The notes: generated from the letters alone by a model not told the origin. DNA of 64,000 nucleotides from Streptomyces sp. SID12501 (GCF_010550245.1 NZ_JAAGLU010000009.1:62001-126000); one strand, 5' to 3'. Shown: positions 51,040-60,306, counted from the first letter of the stretch. Numbers and translations: made by a program.

Positions 51040-52509
51040 TCAGGCCTGGGGACGGTCCGACGCGTCGGCGGCCGGCCGGGCGCGGCGCCTGCGTACGGCG
51101 TACGCGAAGGCCGCGGCCACCAGCAGCAGGGAGCCGGCCGCCAGGCCGACGGGCAGCAGCGGGCCGCCGGAGTCGGAGGTGCTCGCGGTGTTCTCGGTGT
51201 CGGCAACCGGTGTGGGTGTGGCGTCGGTTGTCGAGGGCTCCGTTGTCGCGGACGGCTCCGTCCCGGTGGCCGCGCTGCCCAGGTCGGGCAGGGCGGGGAG
51301 CCGGGCGTCGTCGGTGAGGGCGACGGCGAGCGAGACGGGGTCCATCTCCGTGCCCGCCTTGTACATCCCGCCGAAGGCCTTCGCCCCGCGTTCGGTGAGT
51401 TTCGCGGGCGCCTCGGTCAGCGCGACCAGGCCGTTCCTGGGGGCGATCTTCCCGGCGGTGAAGGTGACGATCGGGACGTCGGTGCCCGTGAAGTCCGTGC
51501 CCGCCACCACGTCGGCGTAGAGCGTGCCGGTGCCGTTGGCGCCGACGGTGGCCCGCAGCCCGCTCAGCGCCAGGTCGAGCCCGTTCTCGCCGGTGAAGCG
51601 CACCGCGCCCGCGAAGGAGGCGGTCAGCTTCCCGTCCCTGTACGTTCCTTCGCCGCTGGGGAAGCGGAAGAGCGCGCCGCCGTCCTGGGCGCCGGAGGAG
51701 AGCGTCCACTTACCCTTGGCGATGTCTCCGGTGACGTACTCACGGAAGGTGCGGCGCACGCCCCAGTCGACGGCTCCGTCCTTGATCGTGCCCGAAGTCT
51801 CCTTCGGGGACGGGGACTTGGAGGCCGACGTCGTGGGTGCCTTCGTCGTTGCCGCTCCTGTCGGTGTGGCCGTCGGCTGTCCGGTGGCCGCCGCCCGGAC
51901 ATCCGCCGAGAGGCTCACCGGGTCGAGTGCGGTGCCCGCCTCGTAGTACCCGGCGAAGGACTTGGCTCCCTCGGCGGTGAGTCTGGCGGGGAGGTTGTTG
52001 AGCGCGACCGCGTTGCCGCCGCCCCGCATGTCGATCCCGCCCAGGGTGAGGGAGGCGAAGGGCACCTGCGTGGACGTCGTGACCGTCCCGGTGTCCTTCG
52101 CCTTGCTGCTGACGTCGACGTAGAGGGTGCCCGCGCCGCCCGAGATGCGCACGGTGGGGCGGCTGATCGTGAGGTCGAGCTGGTGGGTCCCGTCGGCCTT
52201 CCGGTGGCCGACGAAGTGGACTCCGCCCAGGAAACCGGCACGGAAGGCGCCCGTGTCGCCGTCGTAGGCGCCCGTCGCCGAGTGGAAACGGAACTGGCTG
52301 CCGCCGACGGTCGCGGCGCCCGCCGTGAGGGAGTAACTCCCCTTCGCGATCGGGCCGGTGACGTAACTCTGGAAGGACGACTTGATGCCCCAGTCGAGCC
52401 TTCCGCCCTGCACGGTACGGCTCGCGGCGTGCGCGGCGTCGGCCGGGAGGAGAGCTCCCAGAACGGCCGCGCACAACACGGTCACCAGGGCACGAAGGTG
52501 CGCGGGCAT
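51040..52509 (-). CDS. htaA: HtaA-domain heme-binding membrane-anchored protein (two domains)
   Basis: The start ATG 52509 has GGAGGAC upstream; the longer frame would run into the iron box. This 489-aa protein has a signal peptide (LVTVLCAAVLGALLPADAAHA) and two HtaA domains: RLDWGIKSSFQSYVTGPIAKGSY (about 37-200) and AVDWGVRRTFREYVTGDIAKGKW (about 240-400). Unlike its neighbour, the C terminus has no LAxTG. It ends in a plain membrane helix (LLPVGLAAGSLLLVAAAFAYAV) and RRRRAR. It is the first gene of the leftward transcript and divergent from hmuT. Confidence 0.9.
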   Translation of the reverse strand: MPAHLRALVTVLCAAVLGALLPADAAHAASRTVQGGRLDWGIKSSFQSYVTGPIAKGSYSLTAGAATVGGSQFRFHSATGAYDGDTGAFRAGFLGGVHFVGHRKADGTHQLDLTISRPTVRISGGAGTLYVDVSSKAKDTGTVTTSTQVPFASLTLGGIDMRGGGNAVALNNLPARLTAEGAKSFAGYYEAGTALDPVSLSADVRAAATGQPTATPTGAATTKAPTTSASKSPSPKETSGTIKDGAVDWGVRRTFREYVTGDIAKGKWTLSSGAQDGGALFRFPSGEGTYRDGKLTASFAGAVRFTGENGLDLALSGLRATVGANGTGTLYADVVAGTDFTGTDVPIVTFTAGKIAPRNGLVALTEAPAKLTERGAKAFGGMYKAGTEMDPVSLAVALTDDARLPALPDLGSAATGTEPSATTEPSTTDATPTPVADTENTASTSDSGGPLLPVGLAAGSLLLVAAAFAYAVRRRRARPAADASDRPQA

Positions 52510-52543
52510 GGATGTCCTCCGGATCCGACCACCAGTAGCGAAC

Positions 52544-52562
52544 AAAGGTAAGGCTAACCTAA
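52544..52562. promoter_or_regulatory. Shared iron box between divergent htaA and hmuTUV
   Basis: TTAGGTTAGCCTTACCTTT, read on the minus strand, fits the 19-bp DmdR/DtxR iron box (TTAGGTTAGGCTCACCTAA type) with few mismatches. It lies 35 bp before the leftward HtaA start and 79 bp before hmuT, so one site can repress both when iron is plentiful. Confidence 0.85.
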
Positions 52563-52640
52563 GCTTCGCTCAGCTGAAACGTAAGAAGGCCGAGAGAGTC
52601 CAAGAGAAATCCACGGACACCAAAAGAAACGGACGGCATC

Positions 52641-53693
52641 GTGGGACGCTTGCGCACGCGAATAGCGGGAGCACTACTGTCCGCACTCGCCCTCACCGCG
52701 ACCGGTTGTGCCGGGACCCAGGACGCATCACAGGACACACCGCAGGGCACTTCACAGGGCACGAGCAAGGCCGTCGCAGGTGTTGTCGCCGCAGATCGTG
52801 TCGAACCCCTCGCGAACCCTGCCGAGCCTCAACTCCCCGTCACAGTACGGTCGTCCGACGGCGTCGAGGTGACCGTCGAGGCCGCCGGGCGGATCGTGCC
52901 CCTCTCCGGCAGCCTCAGCGAGATCGTGTTCACCCTCGGGCTCGGCGACCGGGTCGTCGCCAGGGACATCACCGCCACCTTCGCGCAGGCGGAGAAGTTG
53001 CCCGTTGTCACCCGCAACCATGACGTCTCCGCCGAGAGCGTGCTCTCCCTCAAACCCGACCTGGTCATCGCCGAGACGACGACCGGGCCGCAGGAGGCCG
53101 TCGGCCAGATCCGCGATGCCGGAGTCCCGGTCCTGGTGATCGGCCCGGCGAAGGACCTCGGCGACGTCGGCCCGCGCATCCAGGCGGTCGCCGACGCACT
53201 CGGCGTACCGGCCGCCGGGAAGGAGCTGACGAAGCGCTCCGAGGACCGGATAGCCGCCGTACGCGCGGAGATTCCGCAGTCCTCCGGGTCCGGCGAACAG
53301 CCCCGCGTCGCCTTCCTCTATCTGCGCGGCTCGGCCTCCGTCTATCTCATCGGTGGCAAGGACTCCGGTGCGACCTCGCTGCTGGAGGCCGCCGGGGCCG
53401 TCGACGCGGGCGCCGACTCGGGGCTGGAGAAGGACTTCACGGCCATCACCACCGAAGCGCTCGCCCAGGCCGCACCGGACGCGATTCTCGTCATGACCAA
53501 GGGACTCGAGTCCGTCGGCGGTATCGACGGCATGGTCGGGATCCCCGGCGTCGCGCAGACCCCGGCCGGGATGGACCGCCGGGTCGTCTCCGTCGAGGAC
53601 GGCGTGCTCCTCAACTACGGGCCACGGACGGACCAGGTGCTGAAGTCGATCGTGGCGCAGCTGTACGCGGACGGCAGCGGGGATGCCCGATGA
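52641..53693 (+). CDS. hmuT: Heme ABC transporter substrate-binding lipoprotein
   Basis: GTG 52641 starts a 350-aa protein with a lipobox LTATGC (Cys23). The periplasmic-binding-protein fold of the BtuF/HmuT type covers about 70-345: RIVPLSGSLSEIVFTLGLGDRVVARDITATF, SLKPDLVIAETTTGP and YLRGSASVYLIGGKDSGATSLLEAAGAVDAG. It should take heme from HtaA proteins and deliver it to the permease. The stop overlaps the permease ATG. It is controlled by the divergent iron box. Confidence 0.92.
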   Translation: MGRLRTRIAGALLSALALTATGCAGTQDASQDTPQGTSQGTSKAVAGVVAADRVEPLANPAEPQLPVTVRSSDGVEVTVEAAGRIVPLSGSLSEIVFTLGLGDRVVARDITATFAQAEKLPVVTRNHDVSAESVLSLKPDLVIAETTTGPQEAVGQIRDAGVPVLVIGPAKDLGDVGPRIQAVADALGVPAAGKELTKRSEDRIAAVRAEIPQSSGSGEQPRVAFLYLRGSASVYLIGGKDSGATSLLEAAGAVDAGADSGLEKDFTAITTEALAQAAPDAILVMTKGLESVGGIDGMVGIPGVAQTPAGMDRRVVSVEDGVLLNYGPRTDQVLKSIVAQLYADGSGDAR

Positions 53694-54778
53694 CCCTGCT
53701 GGACAAGGTGGTTGAGGCTGAGAATACGAAGGAGAAGCCCGTGCGCCGGGTGCGCGGCGGCACCTGGCTGCTGACCGCCGGACTGGTCGTCGCGCTGCTC
53801 GTCCTCGTCCCGGTCGCCGCCGGGCTCGGGGCGTATCCGATCCCCACCGGTGACGTGCTGGGCTCGGTGCTCCACCGGACCGGTCTCGGCGGCGCCGAAC
53901 TCGACCGCGTCCCCGAGTCCGTCCTGTGGAACGTCCGCTTCCCGCGCATCGTGCTCGCGCTGCTCGTCGGGGCGTCGCTGGGCTGTGCGGGGGCGCTGAT
54001 GCAGGGCATGTTCAGCAATCCGCTCGCCGAGCCGAGCATCATCGGTGTCTCCTCGGGCGCGGCGGTCGGCGCGGTGGGCGCGATCTCGCTGGGCCTCAAC
54101 TTCCTCGGCACGGTGACGATTCCGGCCGTCGCCTTCGTCACGGGCCTCGCCACGGTGCTGCTGGTGTACTCGATGTCGCGCTCCGGCGGCCGTACGGAGG
54201 TCGTGACGCTGATCCTCACCGGCATCGCGGTGAACGCCTTCGCGGGCGCGCTGATCGGTCTGTTCCTGTTCTTCGCGGACACGGCGGCGGTCAACCAGAT
54301 CACCTTCTGGCAGCTCGGCTCCCTCGCCCAGGCCACCTGGTCCAAGGTGCTGGCCGTCCTGCCCTTCGCGGCCGTGGGCCTGCTGGTCGCCCCCTTCTAC
54401 ACCCGCCGCCTCGACCTTCTGTCCCTCGGCGAACGCCCCGCCCGGCATCTGGGGGTGGACGTGGAGCGGCTGCGGATCGCGCTGGTGCTGGTCGTCGCAC
54501 TGCTCACGGCGGCGGCGGTCGGCGTCTCGGGAATCATCGGCTTCGTCGGCCTGGTGATCCCCCATCTGCTGCGGATGGCGGCGGGGCCGGGACACCGGTT
54601 CCTCGTCCCGGGCAGCGCGCTTGCCGGTGCGGTGGTTCTGCTCGGCGCGGACTTGGCAGCGCGGACGGTTGCCGCCCCCGCGGAGTTGCCGCTGGGTGTT
54701 CTCACCGCCCTGCTCGGGAGCCCGTTCTTCTTCTGGTTGCTGCGGCGGACGCGGCGCGGGCAAGGGGGGTGGGCGTGA
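53690..54778 (+). CDS. hmuU: Heme ABC transporter permease (FecCD family)
   Basis: This 362-aa protein starts at ATG 53690, overlapping hmuT. It is a FecCD/BtuC-type permease with about ten helices: WNVRFPRIVLALLVGASLGCAGALMQGMFSNPLAEPSIIGVSSGAAVGA, the WQLGSL loop, and the coupling region GERPARHLGVDVERLR with VSGIIGFVGLVIPHLLRMAAGPGHR. It forms the channel for heme with HmuV. A repeated intergenic element separates it from hmuV. Confidence 0.93.
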   Translation: MTLLDKVVEAENTKEKPVRRVRGGTWLLTAGLVVALLVLVPVAAGLGAYPIPTGDVLGSVLHRTGLGGAELDRVPESVLWNVRFPRIVLALLVGASLGCAGALMQGMFSNPLAEPSIIGVSSGAAVGAVGAISLGLNFLGTVTIPAVAFVTGLATVLLVYSMSRSGGRTEVVTLILTGIAVNAFAGALIGLFLFFADTAAVNQITFWQLGSLAQATWSKVLAVLPFAAVGLLVAPFYTRRLDLLSLGERPARHLGVDVERLRIALVLVVALLTAAAVGVSGIIGFVGLVIPHLLRMAAGPGHRFLVPGSALAGAVVLLGADLAARTVAAPAELPLGVLTALLGSPFFFWLLRRTRRGQGGWA

Positions 54779-54801
54779 GCGGTTGTATGTCGGCTGCCGG
54801 C

Positions 54802-54840
54802 CCGTGGGGGCTGGTCGCGCAGTTCCCCGTGCCCCTAGGT
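54802..54840. repeat. Short repeated element inserted between hmuU and hmuV
   Basis: GGGGGCTGGTCGCGCAGTTC followed by CCCGTGCCCCTAGG forms a hairpin-like unit related to the element at 46545-46616. It lies inside the hmuTUV operon in the 125-bp hmuU-hmuV gap and may modulate hmuV expression. Confidence 0.6.
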
Positions 54841-54903
54841 AGGTCTCCGGTGCCGCCCGATTTCACGTTGCCCCTGCTCCGCTGACCCTCAAGGACTCTT
54901 CCC

Positions 54904-55728
54904 GTGAGACTTATGCGCCCCCGTCCGACCCCTCCGCCCGCCGCCGAACCAGGAGATGTTCTCGCCGAGGCCGTCGGGCTGCACATACGGCTCGGGGCGC
55001 GGGAGGTGCTGGCCGGTGTCGATGCGACCGTCCGGGCCGGTGAGGTGCTTGCCCTCGTCGGACCCAACGGGGCCGGAAAGTCGACCCTGTTGGGCGCGCT
55101 CGCCGCCGATCTTCCGGCCGCCGCAGGGGTCGTACGGATTCACGGGCGGCCCGCCGGCGAGTGGCCGGCGGCCGAACTCGCGCTGCGTCGGGCCGTGTTG
55201 CCGCAGGCGGCGTCGCTCTCCTTCCCGTTCACCGTCGAGGAGGTCGTCCGGATGGGCCGGGCGCCCTGGGCCGGTACGGAGCGGGAGGACGAGGACGACG
55301 TGGCGGTGGCCGCGGCGATGGGGGCCGCCGAGGTGGCCGGGTTCGCCGTACGGCCGTTCTCGGCGCTCAGCGGCGGTGAGCGGGCCCGGGTGGCGCTCGC
55401 CCGGGTGCTCGCCCAACGGGCACCGCTGCTGCTGCTCGACGAGCCGACCGCCGCACTGGACCTGCGGCACCAGGAGCTGGTGCTGCGGGTGTGCCGGGAG
55501 CGGGCGCGGGCCGGGGACGCGGTGGTGGTCGTCCTGCACGATCTGGGGCTCGCGGCGGCGTACGCGCACCGGGTCGCGATCCTGAGCGCCGGGCGGGTGG
55601 TGGCGGACGGACCGCCGGCCGGAATTTTCGACGAGCGCGTGTTGTCGGAGGTCTACCGCCAGCCCATCGAGGTGTTTCCGCATCCACTCACCGGAGCTGT
55701 CCTGATCTCGCCGATCCGGGACTCTTGA
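54904..55728 (+). CDS. hmuV: Heme ABC transporter ATP-binding subunit
   Basis: This 274-aa protein with a GTG start has Walker A GPNGAGKSTLLGAL (about 57-70), the Q-loop LPQAASLSFPFTVEEVVRMGR, signature LSGGERARVALARVLAQ, Walker B LLLLDEPTAALDL and the H-loop VVVLHDLGLAAAYAHR. These match HmuV/BtuD-type ATPases. It should energise HmuU. Separated from hmuU by a 125-bp gap with a repeat, it may be translated less efficiently or have its own control. Confidence 0.93.
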   Translation: MRLMRPRPTPPPAAEPGDVLAEAVGLHIRLGAREVLAGVDATVRAGEVLALVGPNGAGKSTLLGALAADLPAAAGVVRIHGRPAGEWPAAELALRRAVLPQAASLSFPFTVEEVVRMGRAPWAGTEREDEDDVAVAAAMGAAEVAGFAVRPFSALSGGERARVALARVLAQRAPLLLLDEPTAALDLRHQELVLRVCRERARAGDAVVVVLHDLGLAAAYAHRVAILSAGRVVADGPPAGIFDERVLSEVYRQPIEVFPHPLTGAVLISPIRDS

Positions 55729-55862
55729 CCTGTGCATTGCCTGTGCATGGGATTTTCTTTAGGCCACCTTTAGGTCGTCATTAAGCAGTCGTGATCAGGG
55801 CGTGGCCCGCACCCCCCATGAGAGGTGAATCACCGATTGCCCGGGTATCACTGAGGCAAGCC

Positions 55863-55887
55863 TTAGGTAAGTTAGGGCCGCCTCACC
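55863..55887 (+). promoter_or_regulatory. Degenerate iron-box-like sequence before efeO
   Basis: Two TTAGG half-sites (55863-55867 and 55872-55876) and a CCTCACC (55881-55887) lie 60-84 bp before efeO. They resemble pieces of a DmdR box rather than one good 19-mer. Iron control of the efe operon is expected from family knowledge; this match is weak. Confidence 0.45.
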
Positions 55888-55946
55888 AAACCTGTGTGAG
55901 CCCGGACACGTCGTTTTTTCGCCACTCGCGATTCCCAGGAGCCCGC

Positions 55947-57086
55947 ATGCGAGCCGTCAGACTCTCCGTCGTCACCGCCGCCGCCACCGCGGCGGCCCTG
56001 GTAGCCGTCACGGGGTGCACGGAGAAGGGCAGCTCCGGGAGCGGCGACCGGGTCATCAGCGTCACCGCGACGGACGACAAGTGCGAGATCTCCAAGAAGG
56101 AGTTCCCGGCCGGGCACATCGAACTGGCCATCGAGAACAAGGGCTCCAAGGTCACCGAGGTCTACGTCCTCTTCCCGGACGACCGGATCGTCACCGAGCG
56201 CGAGAACATCGGCCCCGGCACCAAGCAGAAGGTCACCGCCGAGGTGAAGGCCGGCGACTACACGATCGCCTGCAAGCCCGGTATGAAGGGCGACGGCATC
56301 CGGCAGGCCGTGAAGGCCACCGGCGGCAAGGTCGCCAAGCGCGACCCGCGCCTGGACGCGGCCGTCGCCGCCTACCGCAAGTACGCGCAGGAGCAGGCCG
56401 ACGCGACGCTGCCGCTCGCGGAGACCTTCGCCAAGGCTGTCAAGGCCGGCGACCTCGATGCCGCGAAGAAGGCGTACGCGCCCTCCCGTATCGGCTGGGA
56501 GCGCACCGAGCCGGTCGCCGAGTCCTTCGGTGACATCGACCCGAAGGTCGACGTCCGCGCGGACGGTCTGGAGGCCGGCCAGAAGTTCACCGGCTGGCAC
56601 CGCCTGGAGAAGTCCCTCTGGGAGGACAAGAAGATCACCGCCGAGGACAAGACCCTCGCCGACGAGCTGATCACCGACCTCACCGACTGGCAGAAGCGGG
56701 TCGGCAAGGCGGAGATCACCCCGACCTCGATGGCCAACGGCGCCAAGGAACTCCTCGACGAGGTCGCCACCGGCAAGGTCACCGGCGAGGAGGAGCGCTA
56801 CTCGCACACCGACCTGGTCGACTTCAAGGCCAACGTCGAGGGCGCCGAGCAGTCGTACGAGCTGCTGAAGCCGGTCGCGAAGGAGAACGACGCGGCACTG
56901 GTCACGGAGCTGGACAAGCAGTTCGCGGCCCTGAACACGCTGCTCGACAAGTACCGCACGGACAAGAACTCGTACGACTTCACCTCGTACGACAAGGTCG
57001 GCGACGCCGACCGCAAGCAGCTTTCGGACGCGGTGAACGCGCTCGCCGAGCCGCTGTCCAAGCTCGCCGCCGCCGTCGTGAAGTAG
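55947..57086 (+). CDS. efeO: EfeO-type iron-binding lipoprotein
   Basis: This 379-aa protein has a lipobox VAVTGC (Cys24). An N-terminal cupredoxin-like domain (about 35-125) has CEISKKEFPAGHIELAIENKGS and ACKPGMKGDG. The M75-like helical domain (about 140-375) contains the HxxE metal motif in FTGWHRLEKSLW and KFTG/DLVDF segments. EfeO is the extracytoplasmic iron carrier of the EfeUOB system. First gene of a three-gene operon with efeB and efeU. Confidence 0.93.
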   Translation: MRAVRLSVVTAAATAAALVAVTGCTEKGSSGSGDRVISVTATDDKCEISKKEFPAGHIELAIENKGSKVTEVYVLFPDDRIVTERENIGPGTKQKVTAEVKAGDYTIACKPGMKGDGIRQAVKATGGKVAKRDPRLDAAVAAYRKYAQEQADATLPLAETFAKAVKAGDLDAAKKAYAPSRIGWERTEPVAESFGDIDPKVDVRADGLEAGQKFTGWHRLEKSLWEDKKITAEDKTLADELITDLTDWQKRVGKAEITPTSMANGAKELLDEVATGKVTGEEERYSHTDLVDFKANVEGAEQSYELLKPVAKENDAALVTELDKQFAALNTLLDKYRTDKNSYDFTSYDKVGDADRKQLSDAVNALAEPLSKLAAAVVK

Positions 57087-57101
57087 AGGGGACCGACTGT
57101 C

Positions 57102-58403
57102 ATGACGGAGACACCGGAGACACCCGAAACCACCGAGACCACCGAAGCCACCAGCAGTGCCGAAGGCAGTACCTCGCGGCGGGCGCTGATCGGCTGGGGC
57201 GGGGCCGGGCTCGCGCTCGGGGCTGTCGCGGCCGGGGGTGGCGTGGCGATGACCCGGGCCAGCGACGAGGTGCAGACGGTCGCCGCCGACGCCGGCGGGG
57301 CCATCGGCTTCCACGGCGACAACCAGGCGGGAATCGCGACGCCGGTGCAGGACAGGCTACACTTCGCCGCGTTCGACCTGGCGACGGACGACCGAGCCGA
57401 GTTCGTGCAGATGCTCAAGGACTGGACGGCGGCGGCCCGGCGGATGACCGGCGGGCAGACCGTCGGCGAGGGCGCGTACGGCGGTCTTGCCGAGGCTCCG
57501 CCGGACGACACCGGTGAGGCGCTGGGGCTGAAGCCGTCGCGGCTGACGCTGACGATCGGGTTCGGGCCCGGCCTGTTCGAGAAGCTGGGGATGACGGACC
57601 GGCGGCCCGACGCGCTCGTCGATCTGCCGCAGTTCCCCGGCGACAACCTCGACAGGAACCGCAGCGGCGGCGACGTGTGCGTGCAGGCGTGTTCGGACGA
57701 TCCGCAGGTCGCGGTGCACGCGATCCGCAACCTGGCCCGGATCGGCTTCGGCAAGGTCTCGGTGCGCTGGTCGCAGCTCGGCTTCGGCAAGACGTCGTCG
57801 ACGACCCCCGAGGAGCAGACCCCGCGCAACCTGCTGGGCTTCAAGGACGGCACCCGCAACATCGCGGGCACCGAGACGGCCCGGCTGAAGAAGTTCGTGT
57901 GGGTGGACGGCGCGGACACCGACGACAACTCGGCCTGGATGGAAGGGGGTTCGTATCTCGTCGCACGGCGCATCCGGATGCACATCGAGCCCTGGGACCG
58001 GACCTCGCTGCAGGAGCAGGAGGACATCTTCGGGCGTGACAAGGGCGAGGGCGCCCCGGTCGGCAAGGCGAAGGAGCGGGACGAGCCGTTCCTGAAGGCG
58101 ATGCTGCCCGACGCGCACGTCCGGCTCGCGCACCCCGACTCCAACCACGGGGCGACCCTGCTGCGCCGCGGCTACTCCTTCACGGACGGCACGGACGGCC
58201 TCGGCCGTCTGGAGGCGGGCCTGTTCTTCCTCGCCTACATGCGGGACATCCGCAAGGGCTTCATCCCGGTGCAGCGCAACCTCGCGACCGACGCGCTCAA
58301 CGAGTACATCCAGCACGTGGGTTCGGCGGTCTTCGCGGTTCCTCCGGGCGTCCGGGACAAGGACGACTGGTGGGGCCGAGCACTGTTTTCCAAGGAGGCG
58401 TAG
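57102..58403 (+). CDS. efeB: EfeB DyP-type heme peroxidase (Tat-exported)
   Basis: This 433-aa protein has a twin-arginine signal (STSRRALIGWGGAGLALGAVAAGGG, RR at 26-27). The DyP domain contains the GxxDG motif in LLGFKDGTRNIAGTE and the proximal-heme region EPFLKAMLPDAHVRLAHPDSNHG, plus RRGYSFTDGTDGLGRLEAGLFFLAYMRDIRKGF. DyP peroxidases in Efe systems oxidise Fe2+ or act on heme outside the membrane. It lies 15 bp after efeO and is followed closely by efeU. Confidence 0.94.
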   Translation: MTETPETPETTETTEATSSAEGSTSRRALIGWGGAGLALGAVAAGGGVAMTRASDEVQTVAADAGGAIGFHGDNQAGIATPVQDRLHFAAFDLATDDRAEFVQMLKDWTAAARRMTGGQTVGEGAYGGLAEAPPDDTGEALGLKPSRLTLTIGFGPGLFEKLGMTDRRPDALVDLPQFPGDNLDRNRSGGDVCVQACSDDPQVAVHAIRNLARIGFGKVSVRWSQLGFGKTSSTTPEEQTPRNLLGFKDGTRNIAGTETARLKKFVWVDGADTDDNSAWMEGGSYLVARRIRMHIEPWDRTSLQEQEDIFGRDKGEGAPVGKAKERDEPFLKAMLPDAHVRLAHPDSNHGATLLRRGYSFTDGTDGLGRLEAGLFFLAYMRDIRKGFIPVQRNLATDALNEYIQHVGSAVFAVPPGVRDKDDWWGRALFSKEA

Positions 58404-58408
58404 GCGCC

Positions 58409-59320
58409 GTGTTCGCGAACTATCTGATCGGTCTGCGCGAGGGCCTGGAAGCCAGTCTCGTCGTCTGCATCCTCATCGCCTACCTGGTGAAGACGGACCG
58501 TCGGGACGCCCTGAAGCCGATCTGGATCGGCATCGCGGTCGCCCTCACGCTCGCCCTCGGCTTCGGCTGCGCGCTCGAATTCGGCTCCCAGGAGCTGACG
58601 TTCGAGGCGCAGGAGGCGCTCGGCGGCTCACTGTCGATCGTCGCCGTGGGTCTGGTGACGTGGATGGTCTTCTGGATGCGGCGTACGGCCCGGCATCTGA
58701 AGTCGGAGCTGCACGGCAAGCTGGACGCGGCTCTCCGGATGGGCACGGGCGCGCTGGTCGCGACCGCGTTCCTGGCGGTGGGCCGGGAGGGCCTGGAGAC
58801 CGCGCTGTTCGTGTGGGCGTCGGTGCGGGCGTCCAGCGACGGCACCGAAGGGCCCCTGATCGGCGTGCTGTTGGGCATCGCGACGGCGATCCTGCTCGGC
58901 TACCTCTTCTACCGGGGTGCCCTGCGCATCAACCTGTCCAAGTTCTTCACGTGGACCGGCGGCATGCTGGTGGTGGTCGCGGCGGGCGTCCTCGCGTACG
59001 GCTTCCACGACCTCCAGGAGGCCGACTGGGTGCCCGGCCTGACGAACAAGGCCTTCGACATCAGCGAGACGATCCCGCCGGACAGCTGGTACGGCACGCT
59101 CCTCAAGGGCGTCCTCAACTTCCAGCCGGACCCGACCGTCCTCCAGGTCACGGTGTGGGCGCTGTACCTGGTCCCGACGCTCGCGCTCTTCCTGGCCCCG
59201 GTAGGGTTCGCCTCCGGGAAGGGGAAGGTGAAGCCAGCTGATGAGCACGGTGAGCACGGGTCGCAGCCCTCGAAGTCCGCGGACCCCGCGGACTCTTCGA
59301 ACGCCACGAAGTCTTCTTGA
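58409..59320 (+). CDS. efeU: EfeU/FTR1-family iron permease
   Basis: GTG 58409 has AAGGAGG upstream (58392-58398). This 303-aa protein has about seven helices and the two REGLE iron-passage motifs (GLREGLEASL, about 10; VGREGLETALF, about 129) that define FTR1 permeases. It imports ferric iron, working with EfeO and the EfeB peroxidase. The C-terminal tail is Ser/Asp-rich. Its 3' end overlaps the next gene by 80 bp in another frame. Confidence 0.94.
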   Translation: MFANYLIGLREGLEASLVVCILIAYLVKTDRRDALKPIWIGIAVALTLALGFGCALEFGSQELTFEAQEALGGSLSIVAVGLVTWMVFWMRRTARHLKSELHGKLDAALRMGTGALVATAFLAVGREGLETALFVWASVRASSDGTEGPLIGVLLGIATAILLGYLFYRGALRINLSKFFTWTGGMLVVVAAGVLAYGFHDLQEADWVPGLTNKAFDISETIPPDSWYGTLLKGVLNFQPDPTVLQVTVWALYLVPTLALFLAPVGFASGKGKVKPADEHGEHGSQPSKSADPADSSNATKSS

Positions 59321-60284
59321 CCGGAGCGTCCTCGCAGCGGCCTCGGTGACCGTGTTGTCCCTGGCCGCGAGCGGCTGTGTCGTGGTGCACGGCGAGCGCG
59401 AGGTGCTCCCGGCGGCGACCCCGACGGAGGCCGCCGCGGCGTTGAAGGACTTCACGGCCGCGTACAACAAGGCGGACAAGGCGTACGACCGTGCCCTGGA
59501 CGCCGACTACGTCACCGGTGCCCTCGGCGCGATCGACGCGGCCCGGCTGGACGCCGGTCACGAGGTCAGCCCGGCCGGCAACCCGTCGTACACACCGCTG
59601 GAGTTCACGGACACCCGGTTCACGATCCCGAAGAAGGCGGGCTGGCCGCGCTGGTTCGTCGCGAACGCCGACGCCAACAAGGGCAACGAGGCACGCTGGC
59701 TGCTGGTGTTCACGCGCAGCAACGTGGCCGAGCCGTGGGCGGTGGCGTATCTGACGCTGCTCGACCCGGACGACGTACCGGTGTTCAAGACGGACAAGGA
59801 CGGTCTCGCGGAGCCGGTGACGGTGAACTCGGCCGAACTGGCCGTCGCCCCGAAGGACTTGAGCGCGGACTACGCGACCTACCTGAAGGACGGCAGCGGC
59901 GACGTCTTCGCGCCGGGTGCGCACACGAGCGGCTGGGTGGAGCAGCGAAAGAAGAGTGCCATCAAGCCCGGGCTCGTCACCCAGTTCATCGACGAGCCGC
60001 TCGGCAAGGGCGACTTCGCCCCGCTGGGCCTGCGTACGGCGGACGGCGGCGCGCTGGTCTTCTTCGCCACGCACCACTACGAGAAGCAGACTGCCGCGCA
60101 GGGCACCTCGATCCCGGCCCAGAGCGACAGTGTGCTGGCGCTGACGACGGGCGAGATCAAGCAGTCGCTGACACTGGAGTTCGTGTCGAACCAGGTGGTG
60201 CTGGACCCGGGGAAGGCTGCCGCGAACCAGGGCGTGGAGTTCCTGAGCCGCATCCAGGGTCTGACGGCGGCGCAGGGCGAGTAA
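59241..60284 (+). CDS. Lipoprotein overlapping efeU, unknown role
   Basis: ATG 59241 lies inside efeU. The 347-aa product has a basic Ser/Arg/Pro-rich N terminus (SPRSPRTPRTLRTPRS), a signal helix and a lipobox LAASGC (Cys46). The mature part is a mixed alpha/beta extracellular domain (KDFTAAYNKADKAYDRALDADYV, LVFTRSNVAEPWAVAYLTLLDP). The long pre-signal tail is unusual; a start closer to the signal helix is possible. The gene is coupled to efeU, which suggests an accessory to iron uptake. Confidence 0.72.
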   Translation: MSTVSTGRSPRSPRTPRTLRTPRSLLDRSVLAAASVTVLSLAASGCVVVHGEREVLPAATPTEAAAALKDFTAAYNKADKAYDRALDADYVTGALGAIDAARLDAGHEVSPAGNPSYTPLEFTDTRFTIPKKAGWPRWFVANADANKGNEARWLLVFTRSNVAEPWAVAYLTLLDPDDVPVFKTDKDGLAEPVTVNSAELAVAPKDLSADYATYLKDGSGDVFAPGAHTSGWVEQRKKSAIKPGLVTQFIDEPLGKGDFAPLGLRTADGGALVFFATHHYEKQTAAQGTSIPAQSDSVLALTTGEIKQSLTLEFVSNQVVLDPGKAAANQGVEFLSRIQGLTAAQGE

Positions 60285-60306
60285 CTCAGGCTTGCCGGGC
60301 AGCGGT

